DNA of 64,000 nt from DATFVA01 sp963711455 (lineage in GTDB: Bacteria; Bacteroidota; Ignavibacteria; Ignavibacteriales; Ignavibacteriaceae), in assembly GCA_963711455.1 (NCBI GenBank), contig CAVQEH010000006.1:1364001-1428000 (forward strand), in the 5' to 3' direction. Made by a program: the position numbers and the translations under genes. This document shows, piece after piece, positions 53,812 through 61,999 of this stretch (position 1 is its first letter; each line of letters begins with the position of its first letter). The notes under the pieces are model-generated. The model did not search any database. It saw only the letters and a list, made by a program, of their open reading frames with translations, and had not been told where the DNA came from.

Positions 53812-55224
53812 CTAAAGTTCCCCTAACAATTTTCTAAAGAGCTTTGAAGATTTAATTTCCGGGTACTCTTTTGCAAATTCAGATTTTATCTCAGGATCAA
53901 TTGTAAAAGCTTTCTTCAGGCATTCAACTGCTTCCTGTGTTCTGCTTAAGATAAAATTTATCTTGGCTTTACCGTAATATGACGGGGCATCATCCGGGGA
54001 TATTTTAATGCATTCATCAAATGCTTTTTGTGATTCAAGCCAGTCACCCATCTCAAATAAAGTTTCAGCCAGGTTAAACCAAATTTCATAATTGCCAGGT
54101 TCAATTTTTGCTGCTTTCCTGTAGCTCCTGATTGCTTCCTGAAGTTTGCCGAGAGAATATTCGAGGTCAGCTTTTGCATACCACGCATCCGCTCTGTCCT
54201 GGGAAAGAGAAATAGCTTTATTAAAATCCTTTAATGCAAGTTGAAACTTCCCCGCCGAATCATAGCAGAATCCCCGTGCGAGATAGGCTTCATAATATTT
54301 GTCATTTATCTTTATCGATTCTGAATAGTATTCAATTGCTTTCTTTAATTCTCCTAGCTCCTCATAAATGTTTGCAATATTGTAACAGGATGCCTCATCA
54401 AATTTATCAATTTTAAAAGCTTCTCTGAAGCATTCAATTGCTTGCTGGTAACGACCAAGGTCTGCAAGAAGATTTCCTTTATTAAACCATGCACCGGCAA
54501 ATTCATCTTTAATAGCTAATGCAAGATCGTAACTGTCTATCGCCTGCTCAAGCCTGTTTAATTTTGTTAAAACAACTCCCCTGTTATACCAGCCATTAGC
54601 ATTATAAGGTTCTGAGTCAAGAAATTTTTCATATGCTTCCAGAGCACGTTCATTAAAATTCAGATTTTCATAACAGAAGCCAAGTTCAAAATAAGCGTCA
54701 GCGAAACCCGGATCATTTTGAATCGCTTTACTGAAAAACTCGCAAGCTACATTATAATTGCCGCTTTTCTGGTAAATAAGGCCAAGGTTATAAAGAGATT
54801 CTTCGTTATCAGGTTCGCGTTCAAGCGCAGTTTCGAGGGATTTTTTTGCTTCTTCCATTAAACCAAGATTTTCTTCAGAAGCGGCTTTTTCTATAAGGGC
54901 ATCAGAATCACCCGGATTCAGAGAAAGAGCTTTATTATAGCATTCAATGGCTTCATCAAATTTAAACAACCCGTTAAGTAAAGCTCCTTTTTTAACCCAG
55001 TATTCTGAATTGTATGGAGAAACTTCCAGCAATTTATTAACTAAAAAAACACCGTCTTCATAAAAAGCATTATCAATACACGTCTGAATTACTTCTTCAA
55101 TTGTTTCAAAACAACTATATATATTTCCTTCTTCAACAAGTTTTTTACATCTTTCTATTTCTTTAGAAAATTCACTATTCATTTCGGGATTGTCATAACC
55201 ATAACCAGATTCGAAAAATGACAT
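53812..55224 (-). CDS. Tetratricopeptide repeat protein
   Basis: 470 residues, about a dozen TPR units of 34 residues running from near residue 30 to 455 (for example AIECYNKALSLNPGDSDALI, ALEAYEKFLDSEPYNANGWY, AIRSYRKAAKIEPGNYEIWF). No signal peptide, so cytoplasmic. A scaffold for protein contacts; partner unknown. Confidence 0.9.
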   Translation of the reverse strand: MSFFESGYGYDNPEMNSEFSKEIERCKKLVEEGNIYSCFETIEEVIQTCIDNAFYEDGVFLVNKLLEVSPYNSEYWVKKGALLNGLFKFDEAIECYNKALSLNPGDSDALIEKAASEENLGLMEEAKKSLETALEREPDNEESLYNLGLIYQKSGNYNVACEFFSKAIQNDPGFADAYFELGFCYENLNFNERALEAYEKFLDSEPYNANGWYNRGVVLTKLNRLEQAIDSYDLALAIKDEFAGAWFNKGNLLADLGRYQQAIECFREAFKIDKFDEASCYNIANIYEELGELKKAIEYYSESIKINDKYYEAYLARGFCYDSAGKFQLALKDFNKAISLSQDRADAWYAKADLEYSLGKLQEAIRSYRKAAKIEPGNYEIWFNLAETLFEMGDWLESQKAFDECIKISPDDAPSYYGKAKINFILSRTQEAVECLKKAFTIDPEIKSEFAKEYPEIKSSKLFRKLLGEL

Positions 55225-55351
55225 TCAGGGTCTCCATATAAATTAAATTGCCGTAAAAATCTATAACTAATAAAATATAAAATCAAGATGATTTTAATCA
55301 ACCTTATGATTATAATATAAATCCTGTTTATAAAAATTAAGGTAAATTGAT

Positions 55352-55380
55352 AAAAAAACTGAAAAACAGAAGATTTTCAG
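55352..55380 (-). terminator. Rho-independent terminator after sucC
   Basis: Read leftward, CTGAAAA (55374-55380) pairs with TTTTCAG (55359-55365), and is followed by seven T (plus-strand A run 55352-55358). It lies 16 bp after the sucC stop. Confidence 0.8.
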
Positions 55381-55395
55381 CCTTTTTCAGAAGAA

Positions 55396-56562
55396 TTAAT
55401 TGGAAAGAACAGAAGTTACTTTTTCGGCAGCATCCTTCAGGCTTCCAGCTACTTCAAAATTCAATCCGGAATCATTCAATAAAATACCTGCTTCTTTAGC
55501 ATTCGTTCCTTCAAGACGAACAACAATCGGGACATTGATATCCATTTCTTTGGCAGCATCAATAACGCCCTGTGCCACTCTGTCACATCGTACAATACCA
55601 CCGAAAATATTAATCAGAATTGCCTTTACATTCGGATCTGAAAGAATAATTTTAAATCCGTTTGCAACGGTTGTCTTATTTGCTCCGCCGCCGACATCAA
55701 GAAAGTTAGCAGGTTCTCCGCCGGCAAGCTTTATAATATCCATTGTTGCCATTGCTAATCCAGCACCGTTTACCATGCAGCCAACATTTCCATCTAGCTT
55801 AATATAGTTAAGGCTGAACCTGGATGCTTCAACCTCAAGAGGAGCTTCTTCATCAAGATCGCGATACTCAAGAATATCCGGATGCCGTTCAAGAGCATTA
55901 TCATCAAAGTTCATTTTAGCATCAAGAGCCATAACATTTCCTTCCTGTGTTACAACAAGAGGGTTTATCTCTGCAAGCGAAGCATCAGTTGCTTCATAAG
56001 CTTTATATAATCCTTTAAGGAATTTCACTGCATTTTTATTTTGGTTACCTTCCAAACCTAACGCATAAGCCAATCTTCTTGCCTGATAGGACTGCAATCC
56101 GATGGCTGGTTCAATTGTCTCCTTAATAATCTTTTCAGGAGTTTCTGCTGCAACCTTTTCAATTTCCATGCCACCTTCTGTTGAAACCATCATGACATTT
56201 TTTGAAAGTGCCCTGTCAAGCGTAATTCCAACGTACAATTCCTTTGCTATATTTATTCCCTGTTCAATTAAAAGACGTTTAACCACTTTCCCTTCCGAAC
56301 CGGTTTGGTGAGTAACGAGCGTCATTCCAAGCATCTGGTTTGCAAAATCTCTTACTTCATCAATGTTTTTAGCTACTTTAACGCCGCCGCCTTTTCCTCT
56401 TCCTCCTGCGTGAATCTGAGCTTTAACCACCCAAACATTTCCACCCAACTCTTCCTGTGCAACTCTGACTGCTTCGTCACTATTAAAAGCTACTTTTCCA
56501 TTAGGAACAGCAACATTATATTTCCGAAGAATTTCCTTTGCCTGATATTCGTGTATTTTCAT
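55396..56562 (-). CDS. sucC: Succinyl-CoA ligase (ADP-forming) beta subunit
   Basis: 388 residues, full length. ATP-grasp N-terminus KIHEYQAKEILRKYNV, AQIHAGGRGKGGGVKVAK, EINPLVVT, then FLDVGGGANKTTVANGFKII and the phosphohistidine-loop partner NIFGGIVRCDRVA. It forms succinyl-CoA in the TCA cycle with SucD, which is not adjacent here. Its leader (56563 to about 56965) holds unusual hairpins. Confidence 0.93.
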   Translation of the reverse strand: MKIHEYQAKEILRKYNVAVPNGKVAFNSDEAVRVAQEELGGNVWVVKAQIHAGGRGKGGGVKVAKNIDEVRDFANQMLGMTLVTHQTGSEGKVVKRLLIEQGINIAKELYVGITLDRALSKNVMMVSTEGGMEIEKVAAETPEKIIKETIEPAIGLQSYQARRLAYALGLEGNQNKNAVKFLKGLYKAYEATDASLAEINPLVVTQEGNVMALDAKMNFDDNALERHPDILEYRDLDEEAPLEVEASRFSLNYIKLDGNVGCMVNGAGLAMATMDIIKLAGGEPANFLDVGGGANKTTVANGFKIILSDPNVKAILINIFGGIVRCDRVAQGVIDAAKEMDINVPIVVRLEGTNAKEAGILLNDSGLNFEVAGSLKDAAEKVTSVLSN

Positions 56563-56590
56563 TTATATCCCTGCAATTATTATTAAAAAC

Positions 56591-56607
56591 GGGAAAGATT
56601 ACTTCCC
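56591..56607 (-). terminator. Terminator-like hairpin in the sucC leader (possible attenuator)
   Basis: GGGAA (56591-56595) pairs with TTCCC (56603-56607) with a 7-base loop, and on the minus strand runs into GTTTTT (plus-strand A run 56585-56589). It ends about 20-30 bp before the sucC start, where a terminator would only make sense as an attenuator. Confidence 0.4.
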
Positions 56608-56828
56608 TTCTAATTTCTTGTGATAATTTATTTATATGAATTTTTAAGAACAATTTAAAAAATATAGGTTAAAAATTACGGCTTTTGATGTAGATAATCA
56701 ATTTAAAAGGATATGAAAGATTACGGAGAAGAGAATATTTACTTCAGTATTTATTTCTTCGGAAATCTTCAAAAATTTTGAGAAATTGATGTTTGAATCA
56801 GTTAAATAAATTTTATTTATTTAAAAGT

Positions 56829-56851
56829 AAAAACCCCTCATAACAAGGGGT
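56829..56851 (-). terminator. Terminator of a minus-strand transcript between lipocalin and sucC
   Basis: ACCCCT (56833-56838) and AGGGGT (56846-56851) form a 6-bp stem with a 7-base loop, followed on the minus strand by TTTTT. It lies just downstream (leftward) of the structured element at 56893-56961 and about 270 bp before sucC. Confidence 0.7.
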
Positions 56852-56892
56852 AATTACTATGATATTATGTATGGAGAATCGTTTAAATCGTT

Positions 56893-56961
56893 GCCGGTAG
56901 ACCGAAATCCAGCTGTGCTCAATTTCTTAAAATAGCTTCACTATTTTCCTACACTACCGGC
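56893..56961 (-). ncRNA. Candidate structured RNA with a three-way junction
   Basis: Outer stem P1, GCCGGTAG (56893-56900) with CTACCGGC (56954-56961), 8 bp perfect. Inside, P2 GAAAT/ATTTC (56904-56908 with 56922-56926) and P3 AAAATAG/CTATTTT (56929-56935 with 56941-56947). Junction strands are ACC, TT and CCTACA on the plus strand. The strand is assigned from the terminator at 56829-56851. It resembles none of the common riboswitches I know, and it is not a tRNA (T-arm and anticodon arm missing). It could be a small RNA or the sensing part of a sucC leader. Confidence 0.4.
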
Positions 56962-57183
56962 TAGTAAAATTACTGCAATAAATTTTAGACTATTTTTTGG
57001 TAAAACTAAAATTATTTTAAATTCATTGTAAAATTATCAGAATGAATTTAATTTGTGGTGATAATAATCATTGCTGAATCATTTCATACATAATTTATTC
57101 ATTTTAGGAGAAGGGGAAATTTTTTGCATTAAATATATTAGGTTACACCATGAAATTTTAATTAAATAAAAGAGAATTAAAAA

Positions 57184-57720
57184 ATGAAAACATCTCTTCT
57201 ACTATTTTTCTTAATGACGACTATAAACCTTATGGCACAAAATGAAATTACTGAACCCGCTACTGTTAATTATGTTAATCTTGAAAAATATACAGGATTA
57301 TGGTATGAGATAGCTAAAATACCAAACCGCTTTCAAAAAAATTGTAAAAGCAACACTACAGCATTATATTCATTGATGGATGACGGCTCGATCAAAGTGG
57401 TGAATAGTTGCAGAGAAGAAGATGGTAAAATAAATTCATCTGAAGGTGTGGCAAGAGTTGTTGATAATATAACAAACTCAAAGCTCGAAGTAAGTTTTGT
57501 CAGCATTTTCGGAATTCATTTATTCTGGGGTGATTATTGGATTATAGGGCTCGATGATGAATATTCTTATGCTGTTATTGGTACGCCGGAACGTAAATAC
57601 GGATGGATATTAAGCCGTACAAAAAAGCTTCCCGAAGAAAAACTTACTGCAGCTTTTGAAATACTTAAAAAGAATGGATATAATCGAAACGATTTTGAAA
57701 TGACTTTGCAGGAAGACTAA
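57184..57720 (+). CDS. Bacterial lipocalin (Blc type)
   Basis: 178 residues with a plain signal peptide ending LMAQ. Lipocalin signatures: KYTGLWYEIAKIPNRFQKNC near residue 35, VVNSCREEDGK, and YAVIGTPERKYGWILSR. Blc proteins bind fatty acids or lysophospholipids at the outer membrane; here there is no lipobox, so it is probably soluble in the periplasm. Confidence 0.88.
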   Translation: MKTSLLLFFLMTTINLMAQNEITEPATVNYVNLEKYTGLWYEIAKIPNRFQKNCKSNTTALYSLMDDGSIKVVNSCREEDGKINSSEGVARVVDNITNSKLEVSFVSIFGIHLFWGDYWIIGLDDEYSYAVIGTPERKYGWILSRTKKLPEEKLTAAFEILKKNGYNRNDFEMTLQED

Positions 57721-57777
57721 AGTTATTCTTTTTATCACTGTTATATAATAACCCTGATCCGGACAAGTATTATTTAC

Positions 57778-57796
57778 TATTTACTAATAGTAAATA
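57778..57796 (+). other. Palindromic site upstream of the gene at 57903
   Basis: TATTTACTA-A-TAGTAAATA, nine-base arms around one base. It lies 58 bp after the lipocalin stop and about 107 bp before the next start, so it could be an operator or the end structure of the lipocalin transcript. Confidence 0.3.
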
Positions 57797-57902
57797 TTTC
57801 ATCTTTTAACTTCTGTTTTAATTTTCAGGGCGGTAAGAACATTTATTAATAATTAAACGGGTGGCATTTATTTTGTCGTGATGCTGGGAAAATATATTAA
57901 TA

Positions 57903-58502
57903 ATGAAGAAATTTACTATCGCGCTGCTTGTTGTAATTGCGGTTTTTGCAGTTTATAAAATCTGGCCTGAGAAAGAACTAAAGCATCCACCCGGAATATT
58001 GGCTCCCGATGATCCGGTTCAAACTATTGTGAATAATCCCGTCCCTTTGCAAAAAGGTGAATATACAATTACTCCACTTGCTGAATTTAAAATAAAAGCC
58101 TTTGTATTAAGTACCAACAGTTTTTCGATTGGGAAAGAAAGTGATCTTTCTCCAATGGATCTTGCTCTTGGATGGGGTCAAATGTCTAACCAGGCAATTA
58201 TTGATGGATTGGATATTAGCCAGAGCAACCGCTGGTATCACTGGAAAGCGAAAGTGCTGGTTATTCCTGCCAGGGAAATAAGCACTCATAGTGCGAATAT
58301 GCATATCATTCCCGCAAATGATAAAATTGAAGAAACACTCGATGACCTTTACAAAGGCTGTATTATTGAAATGAAAGGATATCTGGTATCGGTTACCGGA
58401 AAAAATGGCTGGCATTGGAAAAGTTCTTTAAGAAGGGATGATACTGGTGGAGGTGCCTGTGAACTCGTGTGGGCAGATGAATTAAATATTATTAACAAAT
58501 AA
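57903..58502 (+). CDS. Membrane-anchored protein of unknown function
   Basis: 199 residues. An N-terminal membrane segment MKKFTIALLVVIAVFAVYKI, then a soluble part with ITPLAEFKIKAFVLSTNSFS, LGWGQMSNQAIIDGLDISQS and HSANMHIIPANDKIE. I do not recognise the family with certainty. It is probably periplasmic and monocistronic. Confidence 0.6.
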   Translation: MKKFTIALLVVIAVFAVYKIWPEKELKHPPGILAPDDPVQTIVNNPVPLQKGEYTITPLAEFKIKAFVLSTNSFSIGKESDLSPMDLALGWGQMSNQAIIDGLDISQSNRWYHWKAKVLVIPAREISTHSANMHIIPANDKIEETLDDLYKGCIIEMKGYLVSVTGKNGWHWKSSLRRDDTGGGACELVWADELNIINK

Positions 58503-58600
58503 TTAGCAATAATCCTTATTCTTATTCTTATTATTAATTTTATTCTTAGGTTTGCACGTATATCTATTAAATTATGACGGATTAAATAGAGGCAAATAAT

Positions 58601-59230
58601 TTATTCATCTTCACAACCACAGCTCAAATCTTCAGATCGTGATTTTTCAAATGATTCTCTCCCCTCTTTGAATGCATAATAGGCTATTCCGAGCGAACCT
58701 AAAACATCAAAATAACTTATCCTGAAAATTTCATAAAGCCCACTGGATGCAAGAAGAATAAATGAAAGATAAAAGCATGTTTTTGTACAATTTGCATCAG
58801 CTAAAATAGCATCCGAATTTAATTCTTTACCGACTATGATTTTTGCATTCATAAGATAGTACATCGTTCCGATTGAAATTACAGATATAATTATTCCTGC
58901 TACGGTTGTGGATGGTTTAATATTGTTGATTATATTCATAACAGAACCGATGATTAGTCCTGCTGTTAAAATATAAAATGCAGTTCCATTAATTCTTAAA
59001 GCTGTTCTCTCGAATTTATCCCTTGTATTTACTTTTGAATACTTCATTCTTAGAATCATATGAACTATTCCGATACCTGAAATCACTTCTACAAAACTAT
59101 CCACACCAAAACCGAGCAGTGCCAAAGTTTCATCCTTTGCTCCAAAGAATACTGAGACTAATCCTTCTATTATATTATATACAACAGTTATAAGTCCAAG
59201 TATTAAAGCTCTTTTCAAAAGTTTATTCAT
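58601..59230 (-). CDS. Cation-efflux (CDF)-like membrane protein
   Basis: 209 residues with about five or six membrane helices. The first has NIIEGLVSVFFGAKDETLAL and GFGVDSFVEVISG, in the position of the CDF helix 2 HxxxD motif. The later SDAILADANCTKT matches the CDF helix 5 region (D-A-x-x-A-D). The C-terminus ends LSCGCEDE. It lacks the cytoplasmic domain of full CDF transporters (about 300 residues). Probably a heavy-metal-related transporter fragment or a small family member. Confidence 0.65.
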   Translation of the reverse strand: MNKLLKRALILGLITVVYNIIEGLVSVFFGAKDETLALLGFGVDSFVEVISGIGIVHMILRMKYSKVNTRDKFERTALRINGTAFYILTAGLIIGSVMNIINNIKPSTTVAGIIISVISIGTMYYLMNAKIIVGKELNSDAILADANCTKTCFYLSFILLASSGLYEIFRISYFDVLGSLGIAYYAFKEGRESFEKSRSEDLSCGCEDE

Positions 59231-59441
59231 TTATAATTTCACCTATTTTTTCAGTTTCTGATTATAATATAAAAACTTTTTCAATGTTTATAACACATGG
59301 TAATAAAAGATCGGATTCCAGGCACGGCAAAATTAAAATTATCCTTAAAATTCAATAAAGCAGTATTTGATTTATCAAGTTCTAATTTCTATTATTGCAG
59401 AAATCTACCTTACCAAAATAAAAAATATACTGCGGAACTGA

Positions 59442-60125
59442 ATGACTTTAGCAGATAAAATAAACTTATTTAACAGTAGTTTAAGATTTGCAAAACTTTT
59501 GCCAGATGGAATACAGATTATGAATCCTTTTCAGGAAAATCCACTGGTTTTACCGATTTCAAAAAAATTTTATGCCAAATTTTATAACGATTTTAATGAA
59601 AGATATTTAATACTAGGAATAAATCCCGGGAGACATGGTGCAGGAATCACGGGGATACCTTTCACGGATACAATCAGACTGGAAAAATATTGTGGGATAC
59701 AACTAACTGGTTTACATTCATATGAAACTTCATCCGAATTTATTTACAAAATGATTACAGCATACGGAGGAGTAAATAAATTTAATTCTGTTTATTATAT
59801 AAATGCTGTCTGTCCCCTTGGATTTACACAGACCAATAAAAGCGGAAAGCAGGTAAATTATAATTACTATGATGATAAAGAATTAATTAAAACCGTATAT
59901 GATTTTATTGTTAAAAGTATTAAAGAGCAAATTTCATTCGGGCTTAATACTGATGTTTGTTATTGCCTTGGAACCGGGAAAAATTATAAATTTTTAATTT
60001 CCCTTAATGAAGAAGAAAACCTGTTTAAAGAAATCATTCCATTGGAGCATCCGAGGTATATTATGCAGTATAAAAGAAGACAGGTGAATAAATATATAAA
60101 TAAATATCTCGGGTTATTAAAATGA
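59442..60125 (+). CDS. Uracil-DNA glycosylase-like protein (SMUG2 / DUF4918 type)
   Basis: 227 residues. LILGINPGRHGAGITGIPFT holds the active-site loop of the UDG superfamily in the SMUG2-like form, NAVCPLGF follows, and the last part has LEHPRYIMQYKRRQ, the DNA-intercalation loop. The stop overlaps the start of the next gene by four bases (ATGA). The enzyme should remove uracil or a damaged base from DNA. Confidence 0.8.
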   Translation: MTLADKINLFNSSLRFAKLLPDGIQIMNPFQENPLVLPISKKFYAKFYNDFNERYLILGINPGRHGAGITGIPFTDTIRLEKYCGIQLTGLHSYETSSEFIYKMITAYGGVNKFNSVYYINAVCPLGFTQTNKSGKQVNYNYYDDKELIKTVYDFIVKSIKEQISFGLNTDVCYCLGTGKNYKFLISLNEEENLFKEIIPLEHPRYIMQYKRRQVNKYINKYLGLLK

Positions 60126-61201
60126 AAATAACAGACATACCATTTTTACGACTGGCAAATCAACAAATCTCGACAAAGAAATTTAAGTCAGTAAAAGAAC
60201 TTGCCGGTTATATGGGCGCCTTCCAGGCGCAGGATTATGAAATGGCAAAATGGGCAATTGGTATAAGGCTTGAACGAGCTACAGAACAATTGATTAACAA
60301 TGCTATCGATAAAGGTGAAATTTTACGGACTCATCTTCTGCGTCCAACCTGGCATTTTGTTTCTTCAGATAACATAAACTGGATGTTAAAACTGACCGCC
60401 TCAAGAATCAGATCCGCTATGAGCTCAAGGAATAAAGATCTGGAACTTACGGAAGCTGTTTTTAAAAAAAGTAATAAGATTATTCGTTCAGCTCTTGCAG
60501 GAAACAATCACTTAACAAGAGAAGAGCTTGTCGTATTGCTTAATAAGGCTAAGATTAAAACAGACAATAACAGGGCTTCTCATATTTTAGCTGAAGCCGA
60601 GCTTACCGGATTAATCTGCAGTGGAAAATCTAAAGGAAATAAACATACTTATGCACTTTTTGAAGAGAGAGTTGCGAATTCAAAACCGTTTAACAAAGAA
60701 GAATCACTCGCAAGTTTAGCCCAGATATATTTTAAAAGCCGTGGTCCTGCAACTTTAAAAGATTTTTCCTGGTGGTCGGGATTAAATCTGACTGATTCAA
60801 GACTTGTTCTTGATTCAGTTAAATCTGAACTGGATTCGTTTAATAATGGATCACAAACGTACTGGTTTTCAAATTATTTCGAAGTAAATAATAACCTTAA
60901 AGAGAAAGTATATCTGCTTCCAACTTATGATGAGTATATTATAAGTTACACAGACAGGTCATCTGTTCTGATCTCTGAAGAACATAAAAAAATTGTATCC
61001 ATCAACGGATTATTTCGCGCAATAATTGTAATAAACGGTGTGGCGGTAGGGACATGGAAAAGAACAATTAAAAAAGATCTGGTGATAGTGGAGTTGAATT
61101 ATTTCAATCCGCCCGATAAAAAAACAACTCGGTTAGTTAAAAAAGAAGCATTAAAGTTTGGAGATTTTTTAGCAAAAGAAGTTGAATTGGTAATAAAGTA
61201 A
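60122..61201 (+). CDS. Winged-helix DNA glycosylase-like protein (AlkZ/YcaQ family)
   Basis: 359 residues. Near residue 31 it has MGAFQAQDYEMAKWAIGIR with the Q-x-Q pair (Gln35, Gln37) used for catalysis in AlkZ-type interstrand-crosslink glycosylases. LLRPTWHFVSSDNINWML and the late YLLPTYDEYIISYTDRS are typical of this HTH_42 family. Translationally coupled to the UDG-like gene upstream. Predicted to repair alkylated or cross-linked bases. Confidence 0.75.
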   Translation: MKITDIPFLRLANQQISTKKFKSVKELAGYMGAFQAQDYEMAKWAIGIRLERATEQLINNAIDKGEILRTHLLRPTWHFVSSDNINWMLKLTASRIRSAMSSRNKDLELTEAVFKKSNKIIRSALAGNNHLTREELVVLLNKAKIKTDNNRASHILAEAELTGLICSGKSKGNKHTYALFEERVANSKPFNKEESLASLAQIYFKSRGPATLKDFSWWSGLNLTDSRLVLDSVKSELDSFNNGSQTYWFSNYFEVNNNLKEKVYLLPTYDEYIISYTDRSSVLISEEHKKIVSINGLFRAIIVINGVAVGTWKRTIKKDLVIVELNYFNPPDKKTTRLVKKEALKFGDFLAKEVELVIK

Positions 61202-61293
61202 TCTAATGTTGCAAATGTTGAATGAAATTATTTTATTTTATCATATTCCTTTTAAATTAAATTTATTAATAGCCTGAAATTACCGGAGGTAAT

Positions 61294-61707
61294 ATGGCAA
61301 CCAAAATTAAAAAAGTTAATTACTTCTATTGTTCGTTTGAAGATCAGCCAGGCGAATCATATAAGCTGTTATCATTTCTTGCAAAAGTTGGAGTAAGCCT
61401 TTACGCATTTACCTGTGTTCCGACAGGACCATTTCGTACGCAGTTCACATTATTCCCTGAAGATTCGTCTAAATTAGTAGTTGAGGCAAAGAAAGCAAAT
61501 ATTACCATAGATGGACCAAATCCAGCATTTTTAATTCAGGGCGATGATGAAATCGGAGCACTGGTAGATATTCATCAAAAACTTTTTCACGCTAAAGTAA
61601 ACGTGTATTCTTCAAATGCAGTCACTGATGGAAAAGGCAGCTTTGGATATGTGCTTTATGTAAGCCCGGAACAATATAAAAAAGCTGCTGAAGCATTGGA
61701 AGTATAG
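61294..61707 (+). CDS. ACT-domain-like regulatory protein
   Basis: 137 residues with what appear to be two beta-alpha-beta units: VNYFYCSFEDQPGESYKLLS with the D-x-P-G-x-x motif of ACT domains, and FLIQGDDEIGALVDIHQKLF. ACT-like proteins bind amino acids or other small molecules. A GGAGG ribosome site precedes the ATG. It stands alone, so the regulated partner is unknown. Confidence 0.6.
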   Translation: MATKIKKVNYFYCSFEDQPGESYKLLSFLAKVGVSLYAFTCVPTGPFRTQFTLFPEDSSKLVVEAKKANITIDGPNPAFLIQGDDEIGALVDIHQKLFHAKVNVYSSNAVTDGKGSFGYVLYVSPEQYKKAAEALEV

Positions 61708-61999
61708 AGTTCAATAGGATGAGTTTAAGAAATACAAGTTAAATCGTTTATGAGATCTTTTGTAATTTGACTTAAACTTTTTAAATAATGGTTAATGGAG
61801 GTAGAATTGGCTGTTATTCTTTTTCAGAAATAATTCATTACACTCTTGTATTCAAACAAATAAACAAATAACTTCTATTCAATCTCTCTTAATTTGTGCC
61901 CAATTTCGAGAAGTCTCACAAAAGCAATTTGCTCTATAACCTGATCTGCAATGAGTACCATTTTATTTAAATAAGATTTGGAATTCCATTAAGACTTCT

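Larger units (their letters stand above)
56563..57183. other. Long intergenic region between sucC and the lipocalin gene with several hairpins
   Basis: 621 bp without ORFs. From the sucC side: a hairpin GGGAA/TTCCC at 56591-56607 followed on the minus strand by TTTTT, only about 30 bp before the sucC start; a terminator-type hairpin at 56829-56851; and a three-way-junction-like structure at 56893-56961. The remainder toward 57183 is AT-rich and shows nothing. Confidence 0.5.

Noticed and set aside
56893..56961. Possible tRNA on the minus strand (7-bp acceptor-like stem, about 69 nt)
   Set aside because: There is no T-arm with TTCRA, no anticodon arm of the right size and no D-arm G-G; only the outer stem fits.
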